Positions 7,350-13,807 of a stretch of 15,119 nucleotides of DNA are shown here, piece by piece. Positions within the stretch are counted from its first letter, which is position 1; every line of letters starts with the position of its first letter. The translations under genes were made by a program, and so were the position numbers. This DNA is from DATKZS01 sp035527835 [NCBI: bacterium] (lineage in GTDB: Bacteria > RBG-13-61-14), in assembly GCA_035527835.1 (NCBI GenBank), contig DATKZS010000198.1:1-15119 (forward strand). The letters run 5' to 3'. The notes under the pieces were generated by a model. That model did no database searches, was not told the origin of the DNA, and saw only the letters and a list, made by a program, of their open reading frames with translations.

Positions 7350-7367
7350 CCCGGCCCGGCGGCCGGG
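7350..7367 (+). promoter_or_regulatory. GC-rich hairpin immediately upstream of rtcA
   Basis: CCCGGCC (7350-7356) and GGCCGGG (7361-7367) are perfect inverted repeats with a four-base loop, ending 18 bases before the ATG at 7386 and 12 before the alternative TTG at 7380. It has no U-tract, so it is not a terminator. It could affect translation initiation or bind a regulator; that is inference. Confidence 0.4.
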
Positions 7368-7385
7368 CGGTGAAGTGAATTGGAG

Positions 7386-8429
7386 ATGATAGTCATAGAC
7401 GGCTCGTTCGGGGAGGGCGGCGGCCAGATCGTGCGCAGCTCTTTGAGCCTGGCGGCGGTGCTGGGCGTTTCCGTGAAGATCGAGAGGATCCGGGCGGGGC
7501 GGCCGCGTCCGGGGCTTGGCAATCAGCACCTGGCGGCGGCCAGGGCGGTGGCGAAGGTTTGCGGGGGCGAGCTTACGGGCGCGAAGAAGGGGTCGTTGGA
7601 GCTGACGCTTACGCCGGGCGAGGTTCGGGCGGGTCATTACTCGCGTGAGATCGGGAGCGCGGGTTCCACGACGCTGATTTTTCAGACGCTCTTGCCGGTG
7701 CTGCTCACGGCGGAGGGGGAGTCGGTGGCCACGATCCACGGGGGCACGCACAACCCCCTGGCGCCGCCGTTCGAGTTCATTGCGGAATGTTATTTGCCGG
7801 CGCTGGGTCTTTTGGGGATCGAGGCGTCTTGCGGCCTGGTGCTGCACGGATTTTATCCGAAGGGCGGGGGCGCGATCCGGGGAACGGTGGGTCCGTGGGA
7901 GAGTTCGGGTGGTCCGCTGGACTTGACGGCCGAGGTGGACTGGGGCGAGCCGGAGGCGACGATCTTGATCGCCAATCTGCCTGACCACGTGGCGGAGCGG
8001 GAGCAGATGGAGCTTGCGAACCGGCTCAAGATCGAGCCGGTGGACGTGCGGATCGAGGCGTTGCCGGGAGAGGTCGGGCCGGGGAACGCGGTGCTGGTGC
8101 GGTACCGGGGCGGCTCTCGGACGGCGCTGATCACGTCGTTCGGCGAGCCGCACAAGAGGGCGGAGACGGTGGCGCAGGAGGCGGCGCGGGAGGCCAAAAA
8201 TTTTTCGCGCTCGCGGGCCCCGGTTGACCCACACCTCGCGGACCAGCTCATCGTGTTGCTGGCGCTGGGTCCGGGCGGATCGTTTACGACGAGCGCGGTC
8301 ACGGAGCACGCGCGGACACAGGCGGAGGTCATCCGGCGCTTTTTGGGGATCGAGGTCGGGTTCAGCATGGCGCGTCCCGATTTCTGGCGGGTCGAGGTGC
8401 CGGGCCTGAAGATGCTGCCGCGGGGCTGA
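7386..8429 (+). CDS. rtcA: RNA 3'-terminal phosphate cyclase
   Basis: RtcA converts an RNA 3'-phosphate into a 2',3'-cyclic phosphate using ATP via a covalent His-AMP intermediate, in the cytoplasm. The 347-residue product has the full family length and its hallmark motifs: DGSFGEGGGQIVRS near the N-terminus, RPGLGNQHLAA (about 41-51), GSAGSTTLIFQTLLP (about 90-104), HGFYPKGGGAIRG (about 154-166), HLADQL (about 283-288) and TEHARTQAEVIRRFL (about 306-320). The His in TEHARTQ (H308 from the ATG) aligns with the adenylated His309 of the E. coli enzyme, so the protein should be active. The ATG at 7386 gives MIVIDGS, matching typical family starts; a TTG at 7380 would add two residues and has a GAAG nearby, so the exact start is uncertain. 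Neither the rtcB ligase nor the regulator rtcR is adjacent, unlike the E. coli operon. A GC hairpin at 7350-7367 sits just upstream. Confidence 0.93.
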   Translation: MIVIDGSFGEGGGQIVRSSLSLAAVLGVSVKIERIRAGRPRPGLGNQHLAAARAVAKVCGGELTGAKKGSLELTLTPGEVRAGHYSREIGSAGSTTLIFQTLLPVLLTAEGESVATIHGGTHNPLAPPFEFIAECYLPALGLLGIEASCGLVLHGFYPKGGGAIRGTVGPWESSGGPLDLTAEVDWGEPEATILIANLPDHVAEREQMELANRLKIEPVDVRIEALPGEVGPGNAVLVRYRGGSRTALITSFGEPHKRAETVAQEAAREAKNFSRSRAPVDPHLADQLIVLLALGPGGSFTTSAVTEHARTQAEVIRRFLGIEVGFSMARPDFWRVEVPGLKMLPRG

Positions 8430-8467
8430 GCTACAGTGGAGCGGCCCTCCAGTCGGCGGAGAAAGAT

Positions 8468-8484
8468 GCCGGCGAACCGCCGGC
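8468..8484. repeat. Perfect GC hairpin, candidate REP-like palindrome
   Basis: GCCGGCG (8468-8474) and CGCCGGC (8478-8484) are perfect inverted repeats with an AAC loop. They lie between rtcA and the next gene and are not followed by a T-tract, so a simple terminator is unlikely. The following GCTACGCCGCGGCG adds more GC-rich symmetry. Dispersal elsewhere in the genome cannot be tested here. Confidence 0.4.
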
Positions 8485-8508
8485 GCTACGCCGCGGCGTT
8501 CCTGCTCC

Positions 8509-8537
8509 TTGACTCCGGCAGCCGAATATGAAAGAAT
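8509..8537 (+). promoter_or_regulatory. Possible sigma-70 promoter for the MFE-2-like SDR gene
   Basis: TTGACT (8509-8514, five of six) is followed after 17 bases by AAGAAT (8532-8537, four of six). The SDR start codon at 8625 is about 80 bases downstream. The match is moderate and unsupported by other signals. Confidence 0.35.
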
Positions 8538-8624
8538 CTGCCCGGCAAGGCGGGAAGCGGTTTCCCGAGTCAGGCAGTTGGCGTCCAGTTTTTTTAAACC
8601 ACATATCAGTAAGGAGGTAGTGCA

Positions 8625-9539
8625 ATGGGATTACTTGATGGCAAGGTAGTGGCAATCACCGGCGCGGGGGCCGGGATCGGCCGGGAAGAGGCTCTGCTCG
8701 CGGCCAAGGAAGGCGCGAAGGTCATCGTGAACGACCTGGGCGGCTCGCGCGACGGTTCGGGTGCTTCGGCCAAGGTCGCGGACGTGGTGGTTGAGGAGAT
8801 CAAGAAGATGGGCGGTGACGCGGTGGGTCATTACACCGACATCTCCACCGCTGACGGCGGCAACACCCTGATCAAGGCGGGCGTGGACAAGTGGGGCCGG
8901 TTCGACGCGCTGGTGAACAACGCCGGGATCCTGCGCGACAAGATGAGCTTCAACATGACGGACGACGAGTGGGACCTCGTGATCAAGGTCCACATGCGCG
9001 GGCACTTCATGTGCGCCCGCGCCGCGCTCCAGTACTTCCGGCAGGCGTCCAAGGAAAACAAGCTGCCCAACGGCGGCGCCATCGTCAACACCACCTCGAC
9101 CTCCGGGCTTCTGGGCAACGCCGGACAGGCCAATTACGGCGCGGCCAAGCTGGGGATCGTGGGCATGACCAGCACCCTGGCCCTCGAATTCGTCAAGTAC
9201 AACATCCGCATCAACTCGATCGCGCCCATGGCGCTGACGCGCTTGACCGAGGACCTGCCCATCGCCGGGATGATGAAGCAGCTCACTCCGGCCCACATCG
9301 CGGCGCTGCCGGTATTTTTATGCTCGGACGCGGCCAAGGGGATCACCGGCCAGGTGTTCGGGGTGTTCGGCAAGTACGTCCAGGTCTGGCGCCTGCCGCG
9401 GCCGGTGCATTACTGGGAGGCCGCGGGCGACATGTGGGATCCCAAGGACCTCGCCAAGCACGCGGACGAGATGCGGACCGTCATCGGCAAGGTCAACGCT
9501 CCCTACATGCCGGGATCGCCGGGGCCCAAGGTCCAGTAA
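8625..9539 (+). CDS. Short-chain dehydrogenase of the MFE-2 / 17-beta-HSD4 (3-hydroxyacyl-CoA dehydrogenase) type
   Basis: The 304-residue protein is a classical SDR. It has TGAGAGIG (12-19) for the cofactor, NDLGGSRDGSG (36-46), NNAG (98-101) and the catalytic set S158, Y171 and K175 in a GNAGQANYGAAKLG context (164-177). NDLGG followed by a long insert after the second strand, VHMRGHF (122-128) and GQANYGAAK are typical of the dehydrogenase part of peroxisomal multifunctional enzyme type 2 and related bacterial proteins, which oxidise (3R)-hydroxyacyl-CoA or 17-beta-hydroxysteroids with NAD+. The hydratase and SCP2 domains of full-length MFE-2 are absent, as in many bacterial stand-alone versions. 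The start is fixed by a near-perfect AAGGAGGT at 8611-8618. It is a single gene ending at a strong terminator (9624-9655). The substrate is unproven; fatty acyl-CoA is the default guess and a steroid or terpenoid acyl-CoA is an alternative. Confidence 0.85.
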   Translation: MGLLDGKVVAITGAGAGIGREEALLAAKEGAKVIVNDLGGSRDGSGASAKVADVVVEEIKKMGGDAVGHYTDISTADGGNTLIKAGVDKWGRFDALVNNAGILRDKMSFNMTDDEWDLVIKVHMRGHFMCARAALQYFRQASKENKLPNGGAIVNTTSTSGLLGNAGQANYGAAKLGIVGMTSTLALEFVKYNIRINSIAPMALTRLTEDLPIAGMMKQLTPAHIAALPVFLCSDAAKGITGQVFGVFGKYVQVWRLPRPVHYWEAAGDMWDPKDLAKHADEMRTVIGKVNAPYMPGSPGPKVQ

Positions 9540-9554
9540 GCAAGCGGGCATGGG

Positions 9555-9589
9555 GCTTGAGACTTGAGACTTGAGGCTTGAGGCTTGAG
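9555..9589. repeat. Five tandem copies of a 7-bp RCTTGAG unit
   Basis: The units are GCTTGAG (9555-9561), ACTTGAG (9562-9568), ACTTGAG (9569-9575), GCTTGAG (9576-9582) and GCTTGAG (9583-9589). It lies 15 bases after the SDR stop codon and before the terminator, so it would be transcribed as 3' UTR. Such units are prone to copy number change. No function is evident. Confidence 0.75.
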
Positions 9590-9623
9590 GCCTCGGGACC
9601 AAGCCAGGAGATTGTATTGCTCG

Positions 9624-9655
9624 GCGGGGCGGCGTGATGCCGCTCCGCTTTTTTT
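9624..9655 (+). terminator. Rho-independent terminator after the MFE-2-like SDR
   Basis: GCGGGGCGGC (9624-9633) pairs with GCCGCTCCGC (9639-9648), ten pairs including one G-U, around the loop GTGAT, followed by seven T (9649-9655). It separates the SDR transcript from the LuxE-LuxC operon. Confidence 0.88.
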
Positions 9656-9700
9656 ATAATCTTGTGTCCTTTCCTGGAACTGCTCTCGCCCGCAATCGCA

Positions 9701-9729
9701 TTGACAGCATTCACGGCATGTGTTAATTC
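9701..9729 (+). promoter_or_regulatory. Possible promoter for the LuxE-LuxC-SDR operon
   Basis: A perfect TTGACA lies at 9701-9706. A plausible extended -10, TGT followed by TAATTC (9724-9729, 17-base spacing) or TTAATT (9723-9728, 16-base spacing), follows; the -10 match is poor. It lies between the terminator at 9624-9655 and the LuxE start at 9800, where a promoter is expected. Confidence 0.4.
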
Positions 9730-9799
9730 ACCGTCTTGCGGCTTGATTCAGGCCGAAGGGGGAGGGAATCTTTGGCAGGGAGCGGATGGAGGATCCGGC

Positions 9800-11218
9800 A
9801 TGAATGACGCGCGCAAGGAGAGGCTTGAGCGCGCGCAGGCGAGGCTCATCAAGCTGGCGCAGGCGTGGGCGGGCAAGTGGGCGTTTGACGCGGACGAGGC
9901 GCGCGCGCTGCGTCGCGAGGCCATCCTCATCAACCATTCCCATTACCTCGAGAGCGTGCCCGCGTACGGCAAGCTGGCGCGGGAGGCCGGCATCGGCGAA
10001 GTCAACGACCTTGACCCGATCAAGAAAGAGCTGATGTCCACCGACGACCTCTTCAAGTCGTATCAGCAGGAATGGCTCGACCGCCGCGACTTCGGCCGCA
10101 TGAACGAGTGGCTGTCCACCGTGTTCCACGCGCGCATCAGAATTGACGTCACCGGCGTCCGCACCATTGACGAGTGGATCGCACGGCTGAGCGCGGGCGG
10201 CGTGATCCCGGTCTACAGCTCCGGCACCACCGGCGCGTTCTCCTTCGTGCCCCGCGACCAGAGGGGGTGGAACCTGTTCACCGGCGCGCCGGTATGCTAT
10301 CTGACCCCCACCCTGCTGCTGGAGAAAAACATCGGGAAGTGGTGGCAGCGGCTGTTGTTCCGGCCGGCGGCCCGGGCGCTGGGGTGGGAGAGCTTCGCGC
10401 GGCTGGTGCGGCGCATGGGGCTTCCCGATTACGATGGGATCTTCCTGAATTTCCGCCGCGGCAACATGGGGATCCAGTTGGTGGGCCAGGAGTTCGCGCG
10501 GCTGTTCCCGGACGCGGCGTTCCTCTATGACATTGACCTCTCCGCGTCGGCCCTGCGCCTGATCGCACGCGGCGCCACGAGCGATGACGACCGGAAAATC
10601 CTGGCCGACTTCCAGGCCGGGACCATCGGCAAAAAGGACGAGAATTACGCCCGCGTCATCGCCCGCATCAAACGCGCGGCGGAAGGCGGCAAAAAAGTGT
10701 TCGTGTTCGGGGCGCCGTACCAGGTCAAGGAGCTGGCCGAGATCGTGGGGCGGACGGAGGGCCGGATGCCGCTTTTGCCGGATAGCTTCATCCTGTTCGG
10801 CGGCGGGTGGAAGACGTTCGAGGGCGAGCGGATCGAGCGGGAGGCCCTGGTCAAGCTGATCGCGGACACGTTCGGGATCGCGGCGGAGCACGTGGTGGAG
10901 GGCTACTCGATGACCGAGATCAACTGCGTGATGGTGCGGTGCGAGCACGGCCGCTTCCACGTGCCGCCGGTGCTGGAGCCGGTGATTCTGGACGAGGAGT
11001 TGAGGCCGCTCGAGGGCAATGACGTGAGCGGCGCGTTCGGGTTCCTCGACCCGTTCGCGGTGTCGTACCCGGGATTCATCATCAGCGGCGACAACGTGCG
11101 GATGATAGACGGCGAGTGCGGGTGCGGGCTCAGCGGCCCGGCCTTCACCTCGATCGCGCGGGCGCCGGGCCGCGAGGTCAAGGGCTGCGGCGGGATCATG
11201 GCCTCGGTCCGGGCCTGA
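9800..11218 (+). CDS. LuxE-like acyl-protein synthetase (adenylate-forming)
   Basis: LuxE-family enzymes activate a fatty acid with ATP and pass the acyl group to a cysteine for reduction by LuxC. The ATG at 9800 is chosen because GGAGG lies seven bases upstream; the frame is open further upstream (TTG at 9662) but that part lacks family features and overlaps the promoter region. The 472-residue product has adenylate-forming motifs: YSSGTTG (139-145, ATP-binding loop) followed by PRD at 151-153, a glycine-rich LFGGGWK (332-338), GYSMTE (368-373) and ISGDN (428-432). C463, nine residues from the C-terminus in REVKGCGGIM, is a plausible equivalent of the LuxE C-terminal acyl-accepting cysteine; that mapping is inferred. 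The protein is about 100 residues longer than Vibrio or Photobacterium LuxE (around 370). It begins an operon; luxC follows after 14 bases. The natural acid substrate is unknown; aromatic or other acids are alternatives to long-chain fatty acids. Confidence 0.82.
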   Translation: MNDARKERLERAQARLIKLAQAWAGKWAFDADEARALRREAILINHSHYLESVPAYGKLAREAGIGEVNDLDPIKKELMSTDDLFKSYQQEWLDRRDFGRMNEWLSTVFHARIRIDVTGVRTIDEWIARLSAGGVIPVYSSGTTGAFSFVPRDQRGWNLFTGAPVCYLTPTLLLEKNIGKWWQRLLFRPAARALGWESFARLVRRMGLPDYDGIFLNFRRGNMGIQLVGQEFARLFPDAAFLYDIDLSASALRLIARGATSDDDRKILADFQAGTIGKKDENYARVIARIKRAAEGGKKVFVFGAPYQVKELAEIVGRTEGRMPLLPDSFILFGGGWKTFEGERIEREALVKLIADTFGIAAEHVVEGYSMTEINCVMVRCEHGRFHVPPVLEPVILDEELRPLEGNDVSGAFGFLDPFAVSYPGFIISGDNVRMIDGECGCGLSGPAFTSIARAPGREVKGCGGIMASVRA

Positions 11219-11232
11219 GGGAGGAGAGCGCC

Positions 11233-12816
11233 ATGAAAAAAATTTGCGGCGAGCTCGGGTTGTTCGCGGACGAGGGCGCGGAGGTGGTGCGCGTCCCGCA
11301 CCTCATCAAGGGCCGGGTAGTCGCGCCGCCGGAGATGGCCGCGAATGACGTTATTGACGCGTTCACATCGGCGCCGGCGGAGGCGACGTACATCAAGGCC
11401 GGGCCGGCGCTCCTGGTGCGCGAGCCGGTGATTGACCGCAAATCGCTGCATGCCACCGGCCGATACCTTTACCAGGTGTTTCCGGCGGTGGGCCCGGATG
11501 ACTTGATCGAGCGTGACCTTGACGGCCTGGTCTCCGGGCTCTACGCGCTGTCCTTTGCCGAAATCGAGGACTACCTGCGCTCGTTGATCGCCGGCCTGGA
11601 CAGCGGCCGGGAAACGGTCGAGCGCATCCGCCGCATTTCGCTCCGCGTGAGCGCGTTCCCTGACGCGTATCACGACGCGGCGTTCATGAGCTTCCCGGTG
11701 CTGCTCGATCCCGCGATGGGGCGCGCCATGGTGGACAACGAGCTGGCGGCGTGGGGGCTCAAGGGCAGCTCTTTTCTCGACGGCTGGGTCCAGGTGCCGG
11801 CGTCCATTTTCCCCGGCCTGGTCGCGCTGCTCGCAGGGAAGGCTCCGGCGCCGGCCCCCGCTTGTCTGCGCGCCATGCCCACGCGCCAGCTCCACATCAC
11901 GGCGGGCAACTCGCCGGCGGTGCCGGTGGTCTCCGCTCTGCGCGCCATGCTCACCAAGTCGGCCGCCGCGATCAAGCTGCCTTACGGCGCGACCATTCCC
12001 GGCGCGCTCCTCGCCCTGCTCATGGCCGCCGCGGCCCCGGACCATCCGATCACGAAAAATTTTTCCATCGCTTACTGGCCGGGCGGCGACGAGGGCGTGG
12101 AGGGCGCGCTTTTGGGGCCGGGCGCATTCGACCGCATCGTGGTCTGGGGCGCGCCGGAGGCGGTGGCGTCGGTACGGCAGCGGGCGCTGTTCACGCGTGC
12201 GGTGTACTTTAACCCACGTTACGGCGTGAGCATGATCGGGCGGGAGGCGTTCGGGGAGGACCTGGACAAGGTGGCGGCGCTGGCCGCGGCCGACGTCATG
12301 ATCTGGAACCAGAAGGCCTGCATCGCCTCGCAGGTGCACTACGTGGAGGGCGGCGACGAGCAGGCGCGGCGCTATGCGGAAGCGCTACGCGGTGCGCTGG
12401 CCGGGTGGGACGAGAGGGCGCCGCAGTACGTGGACCCGGGCGCGCGGGGCCGGCTGAAACGGATGCAGCGCGGCAAGTACATTAACGCGGAGTGGCTGTT
12501 GAACCGGCGGGGCGATGAGTTCAGCTCGGGCGTGGTGCTGATGCCGGGCGAGTTCGACATCCTGGACCATCCGATGTGCCGGCTGGTGGCGGTGCGGCGG
12601 GTGGGCGACTTGCGCGAGGCCCTGGAATTCCTGCATCATGGGGTGTCCACGGCGGGCATCTATCCGGAGACGCGGCGGCTTGAGCTGCGCGATCATGTGC
12701 TGGCGCGCGGCGTGAGCAACGCCTTCCCGCTGGGCCAGTGCGAGCGTCTCTTCGGGGGCATGGCCCATGACGGAATGCTGGCGCTGTCGAACCTGGTGGA
12801 CTGGAAAAACGGGTGA
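11233..12816 (+). CDS. LuxC-like acyl-CoA / fatty acid reductase
   Basis: LuxC (acyl-CoA reductase, aldehyde dehydrogenase superfamily) reduces an acyl group to an aldehyde with NADPH through a thioester on a catalytic cysteine. The 527-residue protein starts at ATG 11233 with GAGGGAGGAG just upstream. It shows ITAGNSPAVPVVSALRAML-type cofactor-binding sequence (HITAGNSPAVP at 221-231), KLPYGATIPG (248-257) and the catalytic-site region WNQKACIASQ (358-367), in which C363 corresponds to the LuxC nucleophile. The C-terminal part (about 470-520) with GVSTAGIYPE and LGQCERLFGGMAHDGM also fits the family. It lies 14 bases after the LuxE-like gene and seven before an SDR, so the three are very likely co-transcribed. 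No luxA or luxB is in the window, as is common for LuxC homologues outside luminous bacteria. The product may be a fatty aldehyde for alcohol, wax or other lipid synthesis, which is inference. Confidence 0.88.
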   Translation: MKKICGELGLFADEGAEVVRVPHLIKGRVVAPPEMAANDVIDAFTSAPAEATYIKAGPALLVREPVIDRKSLHATGRYLYQVFPAVGPDDLIERDLDGLVSGLYALSFAEIEDYLRSLIAGLDSGRETVERIRRISLRVSAFPDAYHDAAFMSFPVLLDPAMGRAMVDNELAAWGLKGSSFLDGWVQVPASIFPGLVALLAGKAPAPAPACLRAMPTRQLHITAGNSPAVPVVSALRAMLTKSAAAIKLPYGATIPGALLALLMAAAAPDHPITKNFSIAYWPGGDEGVEGALLGPGAFDRIVVWGAPEAVASVRQRALFTRAVYFNPRYGVSMIGREAFGEDLDKVAALAAADVMIWNQKACIASQVHYVEGGDEQARRYAEALRGALAGWDERAPQYVDPGARGRLKRMQRGKYINAEWLLNRRGDEFSSGVVLMPGEFDILDHPMCRLVAVRRVGDLREALEFLHHGVSTAGIYPETRRLELRDHVLARGVSNAFPLGQCERLFGGMAHDGMLALSNLVDWKNG

Positions 12817-12823
12817 ACGGACC

Positions 12824-13645
12824 ATGGCGAGGTATGAGCTGAAGGGAAAGACTGTGGTGATGACAGGGGCTTCCGGCGGGATCGGGAGCGAGGCGGCGGC
12901 GGCGTTCGGACGGCGGGGGGCCAGGCTGGTGCTGTCGGGGAGGAACGTGGAGGCCCTGGAACGGGCGGCGGAAAAGGCGCGGGCCGCCGGCGGCGAGGCG
13001 CACGTGGTCGCGGCCGACGTGACGCGGCGCGAGGAGATGGAGGCGCTGGCGGGAAAGGCGGTCGAGCTTACCGGGGCGCTCGACGTGATGATGCTGGGCG
13101 CGGGCTACGGGGTGCTGGGCGGGGTGGAGAACATCACGCCGGAGCAGTGGCGAGAGCAGATGGACGTGAACTTCTTCGGCGCGCTTAACGGCTTTTACGC
13201 GGCGCTGCCGCATTTTTTAAAGCAGGGCCACGGCCGGTACATCATCATGAACTCGCTCTCGGGGCGGATGGCCATGGGCCTGTCCGCGCCGTACTGCGCG
13301 AGCAAGTTCGCGTTGTGGGGCTTCACGGACAGCGCGCGCTGCGAGCTCTCCGGGAAGAACATCCATCTGCTGGCGGTGTATCCATATTTCGTGAAGACGT
13401 CGTTCCAGGGCAACATCCGGAGCCCTGACTTCCAGGTTCCGGCGGACCTGGCGGCGCGGATGTTCGGGCAGTCGCCGGCGAGGCTCGCGGAGCAGATCGT
13501 GCGCGCGTGCGAGAAGGGCCGCGAGGAGATGTTGTGCACGGCGCTCGGCAAGATCGGGGTGCGGGTGGTGCCGCTCAGCTACCATGCCTCGGAGTGGTTC
13601 CGGCGGAGGCTGCTGCCGCTCACCCGCAGGATCTTGCGGGGATAG
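12824..13645 (+). CDS. Short-chain dehydrogenase/reductase, third gene of the LuxE-LuxC operon
   Basis: The 273-residue protein is a classical SDR: TGASGGIG (14-21), D65 after the third strand, catalytic S144, Y157 and K161 (PYCASK at 156-161), and a C-terminal basic/hydrophobic tail (WFRRRLLPLTRRI, 258-270) that may touch the membrane. SGR at 38-40 after the second strand suggests NADP(H) preference. The usual NNAG motif is replaced by LGAGYG (91-96), which is a deviation. The general form resembles DHRS7-like and Acr1-like SDRs that act on hydrophobic carbonyls. The start at 12824 lies seven bases after the LuxC stop and has only a weak SD, suggesting translational coupling. The position implies it reduces the aldehyde made by LuxC, or a related carbonyl; that role is inferred. 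Confidence 0.83.
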   Translation: MARYELKGKTVVMTGASGGIGSEAAAAFGRRGARLVLSGRNVEALERAAEKARAAGGEAHVVAADVTRREEMEALAGKAVELTGALDVMMLGAGYGVLGGVENITPEQWREQMDVNFFGALNGFYAALPHFLKQGHGRYIIMNSLSGRMAMGLSAPYCASKFALWGFTDSARCELSGKNIHLLAVYPYFVKTSFQGNIRSPDFQVPADLAARMFGQSPARLAEQIVRACEKGREEMLCTALGKIGVRVVPLSYHASEWFRRRLLPLTRRILRG

Positions 13646-13686
13646 TTCATCATGCCGCGAGGCGGCGTCCTGAAATAATGAAAAGA

Positions 13687-13780
13687 TTTATGACAGGATT
13701 AACAGGATTTACAGGATTTCCCGGAGCGAGTAGATTCTTATTTTCTTTCATCCTGTTCATCCTGTTAATCCCGTCAAAAA
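13687..13780. repeat. Imperfect inverted repeat made of ACAGGATT units
   Basis: The left arm (13687-13719) contains three 9-base units, ACAGGATT plus A or T, at 13693-13701, 13702-13710 and 13711-13719. The right arm (13748-13780), read on the minus strand, matches the left arm at 27 of 33 positions. The two arms are separated by 28 bases, so the transcript would fold into a long hairpin. It lies between two genes and ends 27 bases before the next start codon. The unit resembles dispersed intergenic repeats reported in several bacterial groups; copy number cannot be judged here. Confidence 0.7.
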
Positions 13781-13807
13781 TTATTTTCTGAGCAGGAGAA
13801 AGAAGCA

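Noticed and set aside
7284-8309. 341-codon minus-strand open frame over rtcA
   Set aside because: Arg/His/Pro-rich mirror of rtcA; the plus frame carries all RtcA motifs.
8437-8484. Hairpins after rtcA as a terminator
   Set aside because: Stems are present (TGGAG/CTCCA at 8437-8451 and the 7-bp stem at 8468-8484) but neither is followed by a T-tract.
9555-9589. Heptamer array as a CRISPR array
   Set aside because: Units are 7 bases with no spacers; it is a simple tandem repeat, and no cas genes are present.
9662-9799. 46-codon N-terminal extension of the LuxE-like protein from a TTG start
   Set aside because: Begins right after the terminator, covers the likely promoter, and the ATG at 9800 has a good ribosome binding site.
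10903-12339. 478-codon minus-strand open frame across the LuxE/LuxC junction
   Set aside because: Spans two genes with clear families on the plus strand; composition is that of a shadow frame.
9800-13645. Bioluminescence operon
   Set aside because: LuxE- and LuxC-like genes are present but no luxA, luxB or luxD is in the window; the third gene is an SDR.
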